Position numbers and translations under genes: made by a program
Source of the DNA: Cardiobacterium valvarum
GTDB taxonomy: Bacteria > Pseudomonadota > Gammaproteobacteria > Cardiobacteriales > Cardiobacteriaceae
Length of the DNA: 64,000 bases
NCBI RefSeq assembly: GCF_900460955.1
Contig: NZ_UFUW01000001.1
Location: forward strand, 558,001-622,000
Direction of reading: 5' to 3'
Shown: one piece after another, positions 24,268 to 34,900 of the stretch
How the letters are laid out: the number at the start of each line of letters is the position of its first letter
How positions within the stretch are numbered: the first letter of the stretch is position 1
Notes under the pieces: generated by a model
The model's database searches: none
What the model was told of the DNA's origin: nothing
The model's input: only the letters and a program-made list of their open reading frames with translations

Positions 24268-24435
24268 TTACTTGCTATTGACACGTCCCGCCTGACCACC
24301 CGCGCCAAACGCTTCCATGCCACCCTGCCGGAAAACCTGCTCGCCGCCATTGATGACTATGTCAAAACCCATAGTGGCAGCCGCAGCGGGTTTCTAGCCG
24401 ATGCCGCCCGGGAAAACTGCGCAGCCATTAGGGTA
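24268..24435 (+). pseudogene. hicB-type antitoxin remnant, C-terminal part only
   Basis: The + frame reads LLAIDTSRLTTRAKRFHATL then PENLLAAIDDYVKTHSGSRS and GFLADAAREN. This matches the C-terminal ribbon-helix-helix end of HicB antitoxins (RAKR..xTLPExLLAxIDxYVKxHSxSRSGFLAxAARE). A stop (24265-24267) precedes it, there is no start codon or ribosome-binding site, the N-terminal domain is missing and no hicA is next to it. The frame runs on into a dispersed repeat and ends at 24495. It is best read as a decayed toxin-antitoxin locus. Confidence 0.65.
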
Positions 24436-24436
24436 A

Positions 24437-24460
24437 AACCCTGTATTTATCCCGCTTGGG
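24437..24460 (+). repeat. Single copy of the dispersed repeat inside the hicB remnant
   Basis: ACCCTGTATTTATCCCGCTT followed by GGG matches the repeat family in mirror order (tail first). It interrupts the end of the hicB remnant. Confidence 0.6.
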
Positions 24461-24498
24461 CTGACCCGCACAACTTGTGCGGGAAGAGAAGATGACAA

Positions 24499-24527
24499 TG
24501 AAAAAGGCGGCTTGAGCCGCCTTTTCG
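24499..24527 (-). terminator. Terminator downstream of grxB
   Basis: Stem AAAAGGCGGC / GCCGCCTTTT with a 4-base loop; on the minus strand it ends in TTTTT six bases after the grxB stop. Confidence 0.85.
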
Positions 24528-24532
24528 GCTGT

Positions 24533-25180
24533 TCATACCGCCTTGTCGCAATAAAGCGGCACACCGCTTTGTTTGGCCATATGCTCAACGTATAAGCGGA
24601 TTTGCTCCGGATATTGCAGTCCTTTGACCATGGTCAGGTTGCGCAGTAGCGGGAAGGTGATGATGTCTTCATAGCCTAATTTTTCGCCGATATGCGCCTC
24701 GCTATGGATGAGCGCCGCCAGTTCGGGCAGGTCGGTGTGCAGTTGCGCAAGGTATTCGTCGGTGCGGGCTATGTTCTCTGCAAAATCACCAGTAATGGCG
24801 GTTTTCTTTTCTATGTAATAAGCGCGGGACGATGCGGTCGCAAATTCCGGCAGGCCGATTTGTACGCAGCGCGGCATAATCAGTTTGTTGGCGTATTTGC
24901 CAACTTTATCCAGCCAGGCCTGTATTTCCGGGCGGATGGTGTCATCCAGGTGTTCTTTGCCGGCGTATTCGTCCACGAAGCGCACGATGTCGAGGCTTTC
25001 GTCCATCGCCGTGCCGTCCGGCTTGACAAGTATCGGCACCACTTTTTCCCCGATGAGTGCGGTCGGCCCCGCTTCGTCATCATTGGCGAAGACCTCAAGC
25101 TCTACGGGCAGGCCGCGCAGGCCGAAAATCATGCGGGCGCGCACACAGAAGGGACAATGGTCGTAGATGTAGAGTTTCAT
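24533..25180 (-). CDS. grxB: Glutaredoxin 2
   Basis: 215 residues: an N-terminal thioredoxin-fold domain with the active-site CPFC (C9, C12) in MKLYIYDHCPFCVRARM and VVPILVKPDGTAMDESLDIV, then a GST-like all-helical C-terminal domain. This atypical length and layout is that of GrxB. It reduces disulphides using glutathione. The ATG at 25180 has AGGAG 7 bases upstream and gives the standard start. It lies 25 bases downstream of rapZ on the same strand. Confidence 0.92.
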   Translation of the reverse strand: MKLYIYDHCPFCVRARMIFGLRGLPVELEVFANDDEAGPTALIGEKVVPILVKPDGTAMDESLDIVRFVDEYAGKEHLDDTIRPEIQAWLDKVGKYANKLIMPRCVQIGLPEFATASSRAYYIEKKTAITGDFAENIARTDEYLAQLHTDLPELAALIHSEAHIGEKLGYEDIITFPLLRNLTMVKGLQYPEQIRLYVEHMAKQSGVPLYCDKAV

Positions 25181-25205
25181 GGTTGGCTCCTGGGTTGTGG
25201 TAAAT

Positions 25206-26078
25206 TTATTCATGGTTGCTGCCTGACGCGTAGGCTTTTCTGTCGCGGTGTTCGATGTGCAGGCCGGGGAAGTCGGGTTTGAGCAGGGCGCCGATTTTTT
25301 CGGTGACGTACACGCTGCGGTGCTGGCCGCCGGTGCAGCCGATGCCGATAGTGAGGTAGGCGCGGTTGCTGCCCTGGACGAAGGCGGGTAGCCAGTTTTT
25401 CAGGTAGGCGGCGGTGTCGGCGACGAAGCGGCGCGGTTCGTCGTAGCGTTCGAGGAATTCGATAATGGGCGCATCGCTGCCGCTGTAGGCACGGATGGCG
25501 GGATCCCAGTAGGGGTTCGGCAGGAAACGCACGTCGAAGAGGAAGTCGGCATTCACCGGTGTGCCGTGTTTGAAGCCGAAGGATTGCAGGGTGATGATGA
25601 GCGAGGGCGCGGCATCGCCGAGGACGGTGCGCAGGCGGTCTTTGAGCTGGTAAACGCTGTAATGGCTGGTGTCGAGGATGATGTCGGCAAGGTTCATCAG
25701 CGGGTTCAGAAGGTGCCGCTCGTATTCGATGGCTTCCGGCAGGGCGCGCGGGTTTTCGGCATGGATGTGCAGCGGGTGCGGGCGGCGCGTTTCGCTGTAG
25801 CGGCGTACGAGGATGTCTGTGTCGGCAGTGAGGAAGAGGATCTGGATGTCCGCCAGCGTGCGCAGGTGGCGGATTTTTTCCGGCAGGGCGGCAAGGTCGG
25901 CAGCGTTACGCGAGTCCATGGCGACGGCGACGGGCTGCGGCTGTTTGCCGGCAAAATCGCGCACGAGGCTGTCAAGCAGTGCGCTCGGCAGGTTGTCGAT
26001 GCAGTAGTAGCCGAGGTCTTCGAGGGTGTCGAGGGCAATGGTTTTGCCTGCCCCGGCCAATCCGGTGATGATGAGCAT
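25206..26078 (-). CDS. rapZ: RNase adapter protein RapZ
   Basis: 290 residues: Walker A GLAGAGKTIALDTLEDLGYYCIDN near the N-terminus, DIQILFLTADTDILVRRYSETRRPHPL, DTSHYSVYQLKDRL, and the C-terminal domain FGFKHGTPVNADFLFDVRFLPNPYWDP and TIGIGCTGGQHRSVYVTEKI. In enterobacteria RapZ guides RNase E to the sRNA GlmZ and binds glucosamine-6-phosphate; only the family is seen here. The usual rpoN-hpf-ptsN neighbours are absent and grxB follows instead. ATG 26078 with AAAGGACA upstream gives the standard N-terminus. Confidence 0.94.
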   Translation of the reverse strand: MLIITGLAGAGKTIALDTLEDLGYYCIDNLPSALLDSLVRDFAGKQPQPVAVAMDSRNAADLAALPEKIRHLRTLADIQILFLTADTDILVRRYSETRRPHPLHIHAENPRALPEAIEYERHLLNPLMNLADIILDTSHYSVYQLKDRLRTVLGDAAPSLIITLQSFGFKHGTPVNADFLFDVRFLPNPYWDPAIRAYSGSDAPIIEFLERYDEPRRFVADTAAYLKNWLPAFVQGSNRAYLTIGIGCTGGQHRSVYVTEKIGALLKPDFPGLHIEHRDRKAYASGSNHE

Positions 26079-26147
26079 GGTGGTGTCCTTTCCTGGTGAT
26101 GGGTGTGGATATTGTAGGCGCATTGCGGCGCCCCTGCACGGTGCGGG

Positions 26148-26156
26148 TGTTATAAT
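26148..26156 (+). promoter_or_regulatory. Extended -10 promoter of fumC
   Basis: TGT-TATAAT at 26148-26156 is an extended -10 element 31 bases before the fumC ATG; no clear -35 was found. A GAGGTA ribosome-binding site follows. Confidence 0.55.
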
Positions 26157-26186
26157 TGCCACACTTTTCAACACGAGGTAAACACC

Positions 26187-27575
<1,389 letters not shown>

Positions 27576-27587
27576 ACCCGTGCATAG

Positions 27588-27618
27588 CAAAAAGCGCTGC
27601 CGGAAGGCGGCGCTTTTT
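27588..27618 (+). terminator. Terminator after fumC
   Basis: AAAAGCGCTGCC-GGAA-GGCGGCGC forms a stem with one G-U pair and is followed by TTTTTT. Confidence 0.85.
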
Positions 27619-27649
27619 TGTACTTGCGAGGTGGCGGGGAACAGGCGCT

Positions 27650-27727
27650 CAAGCGGGATAACCACTGGGCCCGCCAAGCGGTGTAAATGCTGGGGGCGCG
27701 TAGATACTGGCCCCGTTAAGCGGCGCG
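27650..27727 (+). repeat. Cluster of dispersed repeat copies after fumC
   Basis: Three degenerate units: AAGCGGGATAACCACTGGGC, CCGCCAAGCGGTGTAAATGC-TGGG, and TAGATACTGGCCCCGTTAAG-CGGC. They fill the gap between the fumC terminator and the dcu gene. Confidence 0.75.
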
Positions 27728-27800
27728 CACAAAGCTCTGCATGGACAGATGGCAAGGCGTATCATACGTGCGCTTTTTTTCATCATCATTAGGAGGCATC

Positions 27801-29174
27801 ATGTCTTTTTTCCTTGAGCACGCGCTCGTTTTCGAGTTCGTCATGCTCATCGGCTTTCTTTACGCGGGCAGCCGTTTCGGCGGCATCGGTCTCGGTGTCG
27901 TTTCCGGTATCGGTCTGCTTTTTGAAGTGCTGGTACTGCGTATGCCGCCCGGCAAACCGCCAGTCGAGGTTATGCTCGTTATTCTTGCCGTCGTTACCTG
28001 TGCCTCTGTGCTCGAAGCGGCGGGCGGCCTGAAATATATGTTGCAGGTTGCCGAGAAAATCCTGCGCAAGAATCCGAAGCGGGTCACCATTTTGGGCCCC
28101 ATTGTTACCTGGGCAATGACGGTTATGCTCGGTACCGGCCACGCCGTCTATTCCATCATGCCGATCATTGGCGACATCGCCCTGAAGAACAATATCCGTC
28201 CGGAACGCCCGATGGCGGCTGCTTCCGTCGCCTCACAGCTGGCAATTACCGCCAGCCCCGTCTCGGCTGTGGTCGCGCTCTATTTGGATGACATCACCAA
28301 GATCCACTTCTTTGAAGGCGTGTCGCTGATTCAGATCGTGACCGTCACCATCACCGCCACCTTCTGCGGCACGATTGCGCTCTCGCTGTACAGTCTGCGT
28401 CGCGGCAAGGAATTGCAGGACGATCCGGAATACCAGCGCCGCATGCAAGATCCGGAATGGCGTGAGCGTATCCAGAACACCACCAGCACCACCCTGAACG
28501 AGCAGTTGCCGCCTGCTGCGCGTAACTCCGTGCTGCTCTTCATCCTCGCCCTCATCTGCATCGTCTTTGTTGCCATGTACAAACCGATTCGCACCGTGGT
28601 CGGCCCCGAAGGCAAACCGCTGCTGATCTCTATGGGCGTGATGATTCAAATGCTGATGCTCGCCTTCGGCGGCGTCATCCTCCTCGCCACCCGCACCAGC
28701 GTGTCAAAAGTCCCAAACGGCGTTGTCTTCAAATCGGGCATGGTGGCGACGGTTGCCATCTTCGGTATTGCCTGGATGAGCGACACCTACTTCAACTACG
28801 CCTTGCCGGTGTTCAAGGAAAGCGTCACGGAAATGGTCAAGAATGCGCCGTGGACCTTTGCCTTCGCGCTCTTCGCCGTGTCCGTACTCATCAACAGCCA
28901 GGCGGCAACGGCAAAAATCCTGCTACCGGTCGGCATTGGCCTCGGTATCCCTGCGCCAACTCTCATCGGCCTCATGCCGGCTACCTACGCCTACTTCTTC
29001 ATCCCGAACTATCCGTCCGATATTGCAACTATCAACTTCGACGTGACCGGGACGACAAAAATCGGCAAATGGTATTTCAACCACAGCTTCATGGCGCCGG
29101 GTTTGGTTGGTGTTGTGACCGCCTGTTTAGTCGGTTTGGCACTGGCCAAAACCCTCATCGTACCGGGTGCTTAA
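27801..29174 (+). CDS. Anaerobic C4-dicarboxylate transporter (DcuA/DcuB family)
   Basis: 457-residue inner-membrane protein with about 10-12 helices. The Dcu pattern is clear: YAGSRFGGIGLGVVSGIGLL, PPVEVMLVILAVVTCASVLEAAGGLKYMLQVAEKILRKNPK, LGTGHAVYSIMPII and RPERPMAAASVASQLAITASPVSA. It would exchange fumarate, malate or aspartate for succinate in fumarate respiration. A perfect AGGAGG ribosome-binding site lies before the ATG at 27801. The neighbouring fumC fits this role. DcuA and DcuB cannot be told apart from sequence alone here. Confidence 0.88.
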   Translation: MSFFLEHALVFEFVMLIGFLYAGSRFGGIGLGVVSGIGLLFEVLVLRMPPGKPPVEVMLVILAVVTCASVLEAAGGLKYMLQVAEKILRKNPKRVTILGPIVTWAMTVMLGTGHAVYSIMPIIGDIALKNNIRPERPMAAASVASQLAITASPVSAVVALYLDDITKIHFFEGVSLIQIVTVTITATFCGTIALSLYSLRRGKELQDDPEYQRRMQDPEWRERIQNTTSTTLNEQLPPAARNSVLLFILALICIVFVAMYKPIRTVVGPEGKPLLISMGVMIQMLMLAFGGVILLATRTSVSKVPNGVVFKSGMVATVAIFGIAWMSDTYFNYALPVFKESVTEMVKNAPWTFAFALFAVSVLINSQAATAKILLPVGIGLGIPAPTLIGLMPATYAYFFIPNYPSDIATINFDVTGTTKIGKWYFNHSFMAPGLVGVVTACLVGLALAKTLIVPGA

Positions 29175-29195
29175 TCTTTCATCTGGCAATACCAC

Positions 29196-29223
29196 AAAAA
29201 AGCCCGCTTGCGCGGGTTTTTTT
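29196..29223. terminator. Bidirectional terminator between dcu and ccmA
   Basis: CCCGC-TTG-CGCGGG core flanked by A- and T-runs serves the convergent genes on both sides. Confidence 0.85.
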
Positions 29224-29238
29224 ATTGCGGGCGGCGCT

Positions 29239-29829
29239 TCATTGTCCTACCGCGCATACCGTCAGGCGGGGCAGCGCCAGCGGCTGGTGGCTGGTAATTA
29301 CCGCCGCACCGCCGCCGGCGCGGTGCCGTTCGAGATGTTGCAGCAGGAGGGTGGTGGTCGCTGCATCCAGGGCCGTCAGCGGTTCGTCCAGCAGCCACAG
29401 CGGCGGCGTATCCAACCACAGACGGGCCAGTTGGCAACGCCGCTGCTGTCCTGCCGACAACAGGCGGCTTTGCCGCCCGTCGAGGTGGTCAATGCCGACG
29501 GCAGCCAGGGCTGCGTCCAGCCGTGTTTCCAGCCCGGCTCCGCTCATGCCGTGATAGAGGCGGGCGGCATAGCGCAAATTCTCGCGCACGCTCAATGTGC
29601 CCTTGATACCCGGGCGGTGGCCGAGATAGAGCAGCGGTACATGGCGGCGGATGGTGCCGTGTTGCGGCGTGAGTAGCCCCGCCAGTGCCTGCAACAGCGT
29701 GGTTTTACCGCTGCCGTTCTCGCCGGTGAGGTGGATGATGTCGCCTGCAGCAATGTGCAGGTGATAATGGCGCAGCAACAGGGTGCTGCCTTTGAGCAAG
29801 GTGAGGTTGTCGGCTTCGAGCAGGTTCAT
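29239..29829 (-). CDS. ccmA: Heme exporter ATP-binding subunit CcmA, isolated
   Basis: 196-residue ABC ATPase of the cytochrome c maturation system I. Walker A is GENGSGKT (36-43), followed by LYLGHRPGIKGTLSVRENL, the signature LLSAGQQRRCQLARLWLDT, Walker B LWLLDEP and the H-loop TSHQ. CcmA works with CcmB to drive heme-CcmE release. Unusually, no ccmB follows: the gene converges on dcu, and its upstream side is a 240-base gap. The other ccm genes must be elsewhere or the gene has an altered role. Confidence 0.9.
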   Translation of the reverse strand: MNLLEADNLTLLKGSTLLLRHYHLHIAAGDIIHLTGENGSGKTTLLQALAGLLTPQHGTIRRHVPLLYLGHRPGIKGTLSVRENLRYAARLYHGMSGAGLETRLDAALAAVGIDHLDGRQSRLLSAGQQRRCQLARLWLDTPPLWLLDEPLTALDAATTTLLLQHLERHRAGGGAAVITSHQPLALPRLTVCAVGQ

Positions 29830-30070
29830 GGGCAGATAGAAATGGCGTAAGGCGTGGCATTATCCCTGATTTGGGTGGGTGTGCCTGGTTTCGTTTGCGC
29901 GATTTCACCGCTGCCGGAACTGGTTGGAAAAGAACAGGCGGCTTTGGAAAAACTGTGAGCGTAAGTTGAGTACCCGTCTGCAAATGGTAGTTTTGGCTTT
30001 CTTGGGAGTCCTGCTACGAAGACTATAAACACGTTCTCAGTCTTATCTGAAACGACTATAAAACCCGGCT
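29830..30070. other. 240-base intergenic region without recognised feature
   Basis: Lies upstream of ccmA and downstream of the acyltransferase-like gene. A short + frame (ending CAISPLPELVGKEQAALEKL) is open, but it has no start signal and no recognisable family. No repeat copy or terminator was recognised. Confidence 0.4.
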
Positions 30071-31873
30071 CTATACTTCATCCTGCGGCTCACTCAGCGC
30101 CAGGATACGCAACAGTTGTTTGATGCCCGCCTGCACCGCCGTGGCGAATTTCTGTATTTCCCGCGTGCGGTTGCGCGGGTGAGTGAGGACGAGGTTGATG
30201 TTGTTGCGGTTGTAGGTGTAGTTGATGGCGATGTTTTCCGCTCTGCCGGCGGTGAAAGCGATGTAGCTGAGGATGCCGTGGCAGCCGAGGCTGATGGTCG
30301 AGATGTAGTTTTGTGTGAGGGTGAGGTAGCCGGGGTCGGTGAAGAAGGCGGGGATGTCCTGTTTTTGTTCGCGGGCGATGCTTTCCAGGCCGAGCAAGTG
30401 GCCGTACACGTCTTCGCCGTGCAGGCAGTGCGCTTTACGCATCAGATGTTCTTCGTTGTATGCCTCGATAAGCGGCAGGATACTGCTGCTGTCGGCAAGG
30501 CTGTAGATAGCGGTGGCAGCGGCTTTTGAGGTGGCGGTGACGGTCTGCATATAGCATTTGCGCCCGTTGGTGTAGTGGCGCATGTCGATGTTTTCGCGGC
30601 TGCTGCGCACGGTTTTGTGCACTTTGTATTGGGCGTATTGCAGGGCGATTTGCATCAGCGCGTCGGGGTCGTTGTGTTTGAGCAGGTGTTGTTCCTGGTC
30701 GTTGAGGTAGAGGTCGTAGATGCCGGTGGTATAGCTTTCGGCGTGGTGACGGTATTCGGCCAGCGCTTCTTTGATGAGTTTGTAGGTGCCGCTGTCCTGT
30801 TCTTTGGTTTCGTGTTTGTCGATTTGCCAGTCAAGCGGGGCGAGGTTGAGGTCGTCCGGCAGGGTATTCTTGCGCTGGATTTTGCCGTCGTGCTGGTTTT
30901 TTTGTGCAAGGGCAAGGATGTCGGCAAGGCTGGAGGCGTCAATCCAGCTGCTTTCGCTGTGCAGGAAGTAGCGGTCGTCGCTGAGGTTGCAGCGGTAGTT
31001 GAGCGGTTTGTAGGCCCAGAAGGCGCTGCCGTCGGAAAAAGCAGCGTCATTCAGCGCGTCTTCGTCGTCGATGATGTGCGCGTCGTCAAGGCTCAGGATA
31101 AAGAGGGATTTTTCAATGCTCTGCCAGATGGCGGCGTTTTCGCTACGGCTGTTGAGCTGGGCGCGGATTTCGCGTGCCTGTTCGTTCGGGAAAACACTCG
31201 GCGCGGCAAAGGGCAGGTCAGGTGCTTCCGCGTCGTTATGGATGAGCCGGTAGAGGGTGTTTTCGATTTGCGCCGGGCTCGCGATACCGCCCTTGTTGTC
31301 GAGGATGTCCATCGTCCAGCCGCGCCCTTTGTAGAGAATGTTGATGTGGCGGGCGGAGCTGTCGTCTTCGTTGAAAAGGTACTGGTCGCACTCCGGCATG
31401 GGGCGGCGACAAGCACCGAGTAGGATGCGCCATTGTTCGCGACAGGTGTCGTCGCCGCACGTTATCTCGCCGTGCAGGTAGTCGCGGTGTACTCGTGCAA
31501 GAGCATGGACGAAATGGGAGACGCGCTTCAGCCCGCTCTGCGGCGCTTTCCATTCGATTTTCATGGTCTGGTTGCCGGCAAGAGGTAGGCTGCCACGGTT
31601 GGCAAGGCGCAGGTTGCGCCAGTAGTCAATCAGCCAGGAATCGGGCGCGGCGATGGCGGCGCGCTGTTCAAGCAGGCGTTGCAGTTTCGGCGCGTCGAGG
31701 TGGCGGAAGTCGGCCAGCGCCTGTTCGCTGTTGCGGTAGGTTTTGTCGTCCACCAGCGGGCGTAGCCATTGCTGGTAGGTGATGAGAGTGTCGCCGAGGT
31801 CGGGTAGGGGCAGGGTGTTCACGGGTGTTACGGGGCGCAAATGATAATTTGCCGATAGTCTAGCAGGCTTCAA
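30071..31873 (-). CDS. Carnitine/choline acyltransferase-like protein, catalytic His apparently replaced
   Basis: 600 residues with the layout of the carnitine/choline O-acyltransferase family: DSWLIDYWRNLRLANRGSLP (about 78-97), RRPMPECDQYLFN (156-168), SLFILSLDD (256-264), KPLNYRCNLSDDRYF (289-303), the CoA-binding block DPDALMQIALQYAQYKVHK (402-420) with RHYTNGRKCYMQTVT (432-446), and GHLLGLESIAREQ (491-503). The catalytic motif EHSxxDG aligns with ESSWIDA (307-313), so Ser308 stands where the His should be; H305 is nearby. It may be inactive or use H305. The frame opens with TTG at 31873 (AAGGAAA about 11 bases upstream); the start is uncertain. Confidence 0.72.
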   Translation of the reverse strand: MKPARLSANYHLRPVTPVNTLPLPDLGDTLITYQQWLRPLVDDKTYRNSEQALADFRHLDAPKLQRLLEQRAAIAAPDSWLIDYWRNLRLANRGSLPLAGNQTMKIEWKAPQSGLKRVSHFVHALARVHRDYLHGEITCGDDTCREQWRILLGACRRPMPECDQYLFNEDDSSARHINILYKGRGWTMDILDNKGGIASPAQIENTLYRLIHNDAEAPDLPFAAPSVFPNEQAREIRAQLNSRSENAAIWQSIEKSLFILSLDDAHIIDDEDALNDAAFSDGSAFWAYKPLNYRCNLSDDRYFLHSESSWIDASSLADILALAQKNQHDGKIQRKNTLPDDLNLAPLDWQIDKHETKEQDSGTYKLIKEALAEYRHHAESYTTGIYDLYLNDQEQHLLKHNDPDALMQIALQYAQYKVHKTVRSSRENIDMRHYTNGRKCYMQTVTATSKAAATAIYSLADSSSILPLIEAYNEEHLMRKAHCLHGEDVYGHLLGLESIAREQKQDIPAFFTDPGYLTLTQNYISTISLGCHGILSYIAFTAGRAENIAINYTYNRNNINLVLTHPRNRTREIQKFATAVQAGIKQLLRILALSEPQDEV

Positions 31874-31963
31874 GCGGGGCGGTTTCCTTGCAATGTATCC
31901 CGAAAAACCAATGCGGATTTGCTAAAATCCACACCGTTTCCCACACACCCAACAGGATGCCCC

Positions 31964-34900
31964 ATGAACTTCAAAAACCACCTCGCTGCCGCCATTGCTG
32001 CCGTCCTCGCCATCACCGCCCACGCCGCGCCACGCTGGGACGATAAAACCCTCGCTGCCGCCCGCGCCAAAGCCGAAGCCGACATTGATCAATACCTGCA
32101 AAAAGGCAGCGGCCCGGTTGCCAAACTCGCCAACGAAGACATCCGTGCCTGGCTGGCCAACGCCAAATACAGCAAAGTCAAAAAGGGGGCACCTGACATC
32201 AAGAGTTATGCCCGCCTGCAAAACCGGGCGGAGTTGCTGGGCAAACTTATCAACCGCAGCGCATATAGCGCGTATGGCGACAACACCCAGGAAACCGCTT
32301 ACCGCGCCCTGCTCGTCGCTTCCCCCGACGTGCGCGGCTCGCAAACCGCCTATATTGACGACACCCTCGCCCTCTACGAAGCCATCATGCGCGACGACAG
32401 CGACAGCATCCCCTTTGCCATTGCCGCTCTCGACAAACTGAGCAGCCAGTACAGCGAAGAACAGCGCAAACAATATGCCTATCTGCGCGAGCGTTTTGCC
32501 TTCAACCTGAGCAGCATCGACAGTGACAACAACCAGGACAAACCGCGTATCTGCCTTGAATTTAATAACCCCGTCCTCGCCGAGCCGCTGCAAAACTGGA
32601 AACAGTACATCAGCGTCACCCCCGCGCCCGAAGGCGAAGGCCGCTATTCTGGCGATAAACTCTGCTACACCGGCCAGTGGCAGACCGAATACACCTTCAA
32701 AATCGATCCCAAACTCGCCGCCCAGAACCACATGGAACTCGGTATGGCGATTGAGCGCACCGTTGACACCGACGACCGTGCGCCGCTGGTGCGTTTCGCC
32801 ACCCGTGGCAAAACCCTCGAACTCACCCCGGACGCCGCGCTGACCATCGAAACCGCGAACACCGGCGGCAAAATCAACGTCGAACTGTGGCAAATTCCCG
32901 GTAACAACCTCGCCGGCGACGCGCACAACGCCATTGACAACCCCGACAGCTTCGAAAAATACGACCTCCACGATAACGCCAGCCTTATCTGGCAAGGCAG
33001 CTTTGAACCGGAAAAAAGCGAGCGTAACGCCATCACGCAAAGCCGCCTCGCTTTCAAAGACATGGCGGGTGACGATGCCCGTGCAGGCGTGTACGTCCTC
33101 AGCGTGCGCGACGACGACAGCTACCAGAACACCCTGCTTGGCTTCACCGTCACCGATCAGGGGCTGACCGCCTATCAGACCCGCGACGGCATCCTTGCCG
33201 AACTGCGCGACCTGAAAACCAGCTCCCCCGTCACCCACCAGAAAGTCACCCTCTACGCCCAAAATAACCGCATCCTCGGCGAAGCCGAAACCGATGGCCA
33301 AGGCATCGCCCGCTTCACCCGTGCGCAAACCAGCGGCAAAGAAGCAGACGCCCCCAGCCACATCATCAGCCAAAAAGAACACCACCTCGCCTACCTGCGC
33401 GTTGCCGGACAAGGCGTCGACCTCTCGGACAAAGGCGCGAACGGCGACAAACAGGCCAATCCAACCCTCGACCACTGGACCTGGCACGATCGCGGCGCTT
33501 ACCGCCCGAAAGACACCATCAACGCCCTGTGGCTCTTCAAAACCCCGGACGGCAAAGCCTTCAGCGATACCCCGCTGTGGCTGGACATCTACCGTCCGGA
33601 CGGCACCCTTGTGCACAGCCAGCTGCTTGAAGCCGACGCCAGCGGAGCCTACCGCTACAGCGCCGAAATCCCTGCCACCGCGCGCCTGGGTAACTGGAAC
33701 ATCCGCATCAGCCTCGGCAAAGGCGGCACCATCGTTGTGGACGAAACCTACCTCGTGGATAGCATCATCCCGCAACAAATCGAAAACAAACTCGCCGTCA
33801 AAGCCGAAGAAAACAAAGCCGAACTCGATTACAGCGCCGACTGGCTCTACGGGGCACCTGCCGCCAGCCTCCTGACCGACGGCCAGTGGCGCATCACCAA
33901 CGACGACTTCGCGCAAACCCACAACGAATGGACAGGCTGGCAGATTGGCCGCCACGACGAAGCCGCGCCTAGTGGCAACAACCAGAAAATAGAAAACGGC
34001 GACACCGACAAAGACGGCAAACGCCACATCGCCATCGAGGCACTGGACCGCCCCGCCGGCACCCGCCCGCAAGCCCTCTACGCCGAAGTCCGCCTCACCG
34101 CGCCGGACGGCAGCACCATCAGCGCTAACCACACTGCACCGCTACCGCGCACCGCTCCCTACATCGCCCTCAAGGCGGGCGAAAACGGCGCACAAATCGC
34201 CGCTATCGACGACAAAGGCGCCCAACAAGCCGACACCCTCGAATGGACGCTCTACCGCGTCGAACGCAACTGGTACTGGTACAACAGCGAAGGCGAGTGG
34301 AAATACGAAAACAACGACAGCCGCGAACCGCTGAAAAAAGGCAGCATCAACACCGACGGCAAAACCCCGGCCAACCTTGACCTGCCCTTTGACGGCGACG
34401 GCATCTACGTCCTCGAAGTGCGCGGCAAAACCCCGGCCAGCGCCGCCAGCCTCGAAATCACGCGCGGCTGGTACGGCGACCCCAACCAGAACAGCCCGGC
34501 GACCATCACCCTCGCCACCAACCAGCCGACCTACAAAAAAGGCGACACCCTCACCGTCAACGTACAAGCCCCGTTTGACGGCAAAGCCACCGTCAAAGTC
34601 GCCAGCCGTGACACCATCGCCGAAAACCACGAACTCGAACTCAAAAACGGCAAAGGCCAAATCCAGATCCCGTGGCAAGACAACTGGGAACAAGGCGTCT
34701 GGCTGCTGGCGAACGCCTGGAACGACAACGCCCGCGACCACAACCGCCGCGCCGTCGGCCTCTACTGGGTCGGCGCCGACCTGGCCGACCGCCGCCTCGT
34801 GCCGCAACTCAAACTGCCGGAAAACCCGCAGCCAGAACAACCCTACACCGTTGGCGTTCACGTCCCCGAAGCGGGTGACAACACCTGGGTCAACCTCGCC

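Noticed and set aside
22085-24295. A 736-residue + frame opposite speA
   Set aside because: It is antisense to a clear arginine decarboxylase and has biased composition.
24304-24495. Functional HicB antitoxin
   Set aside because: No start codon, no N-terminal domain and no toxin partner; treated as a remnant.
29875-29960. Short + frame ending VGKEQAALEKL as a gene fragment
   Set aside because: Too short, no start and no recognisable homologue; not reported as a pseudogene.
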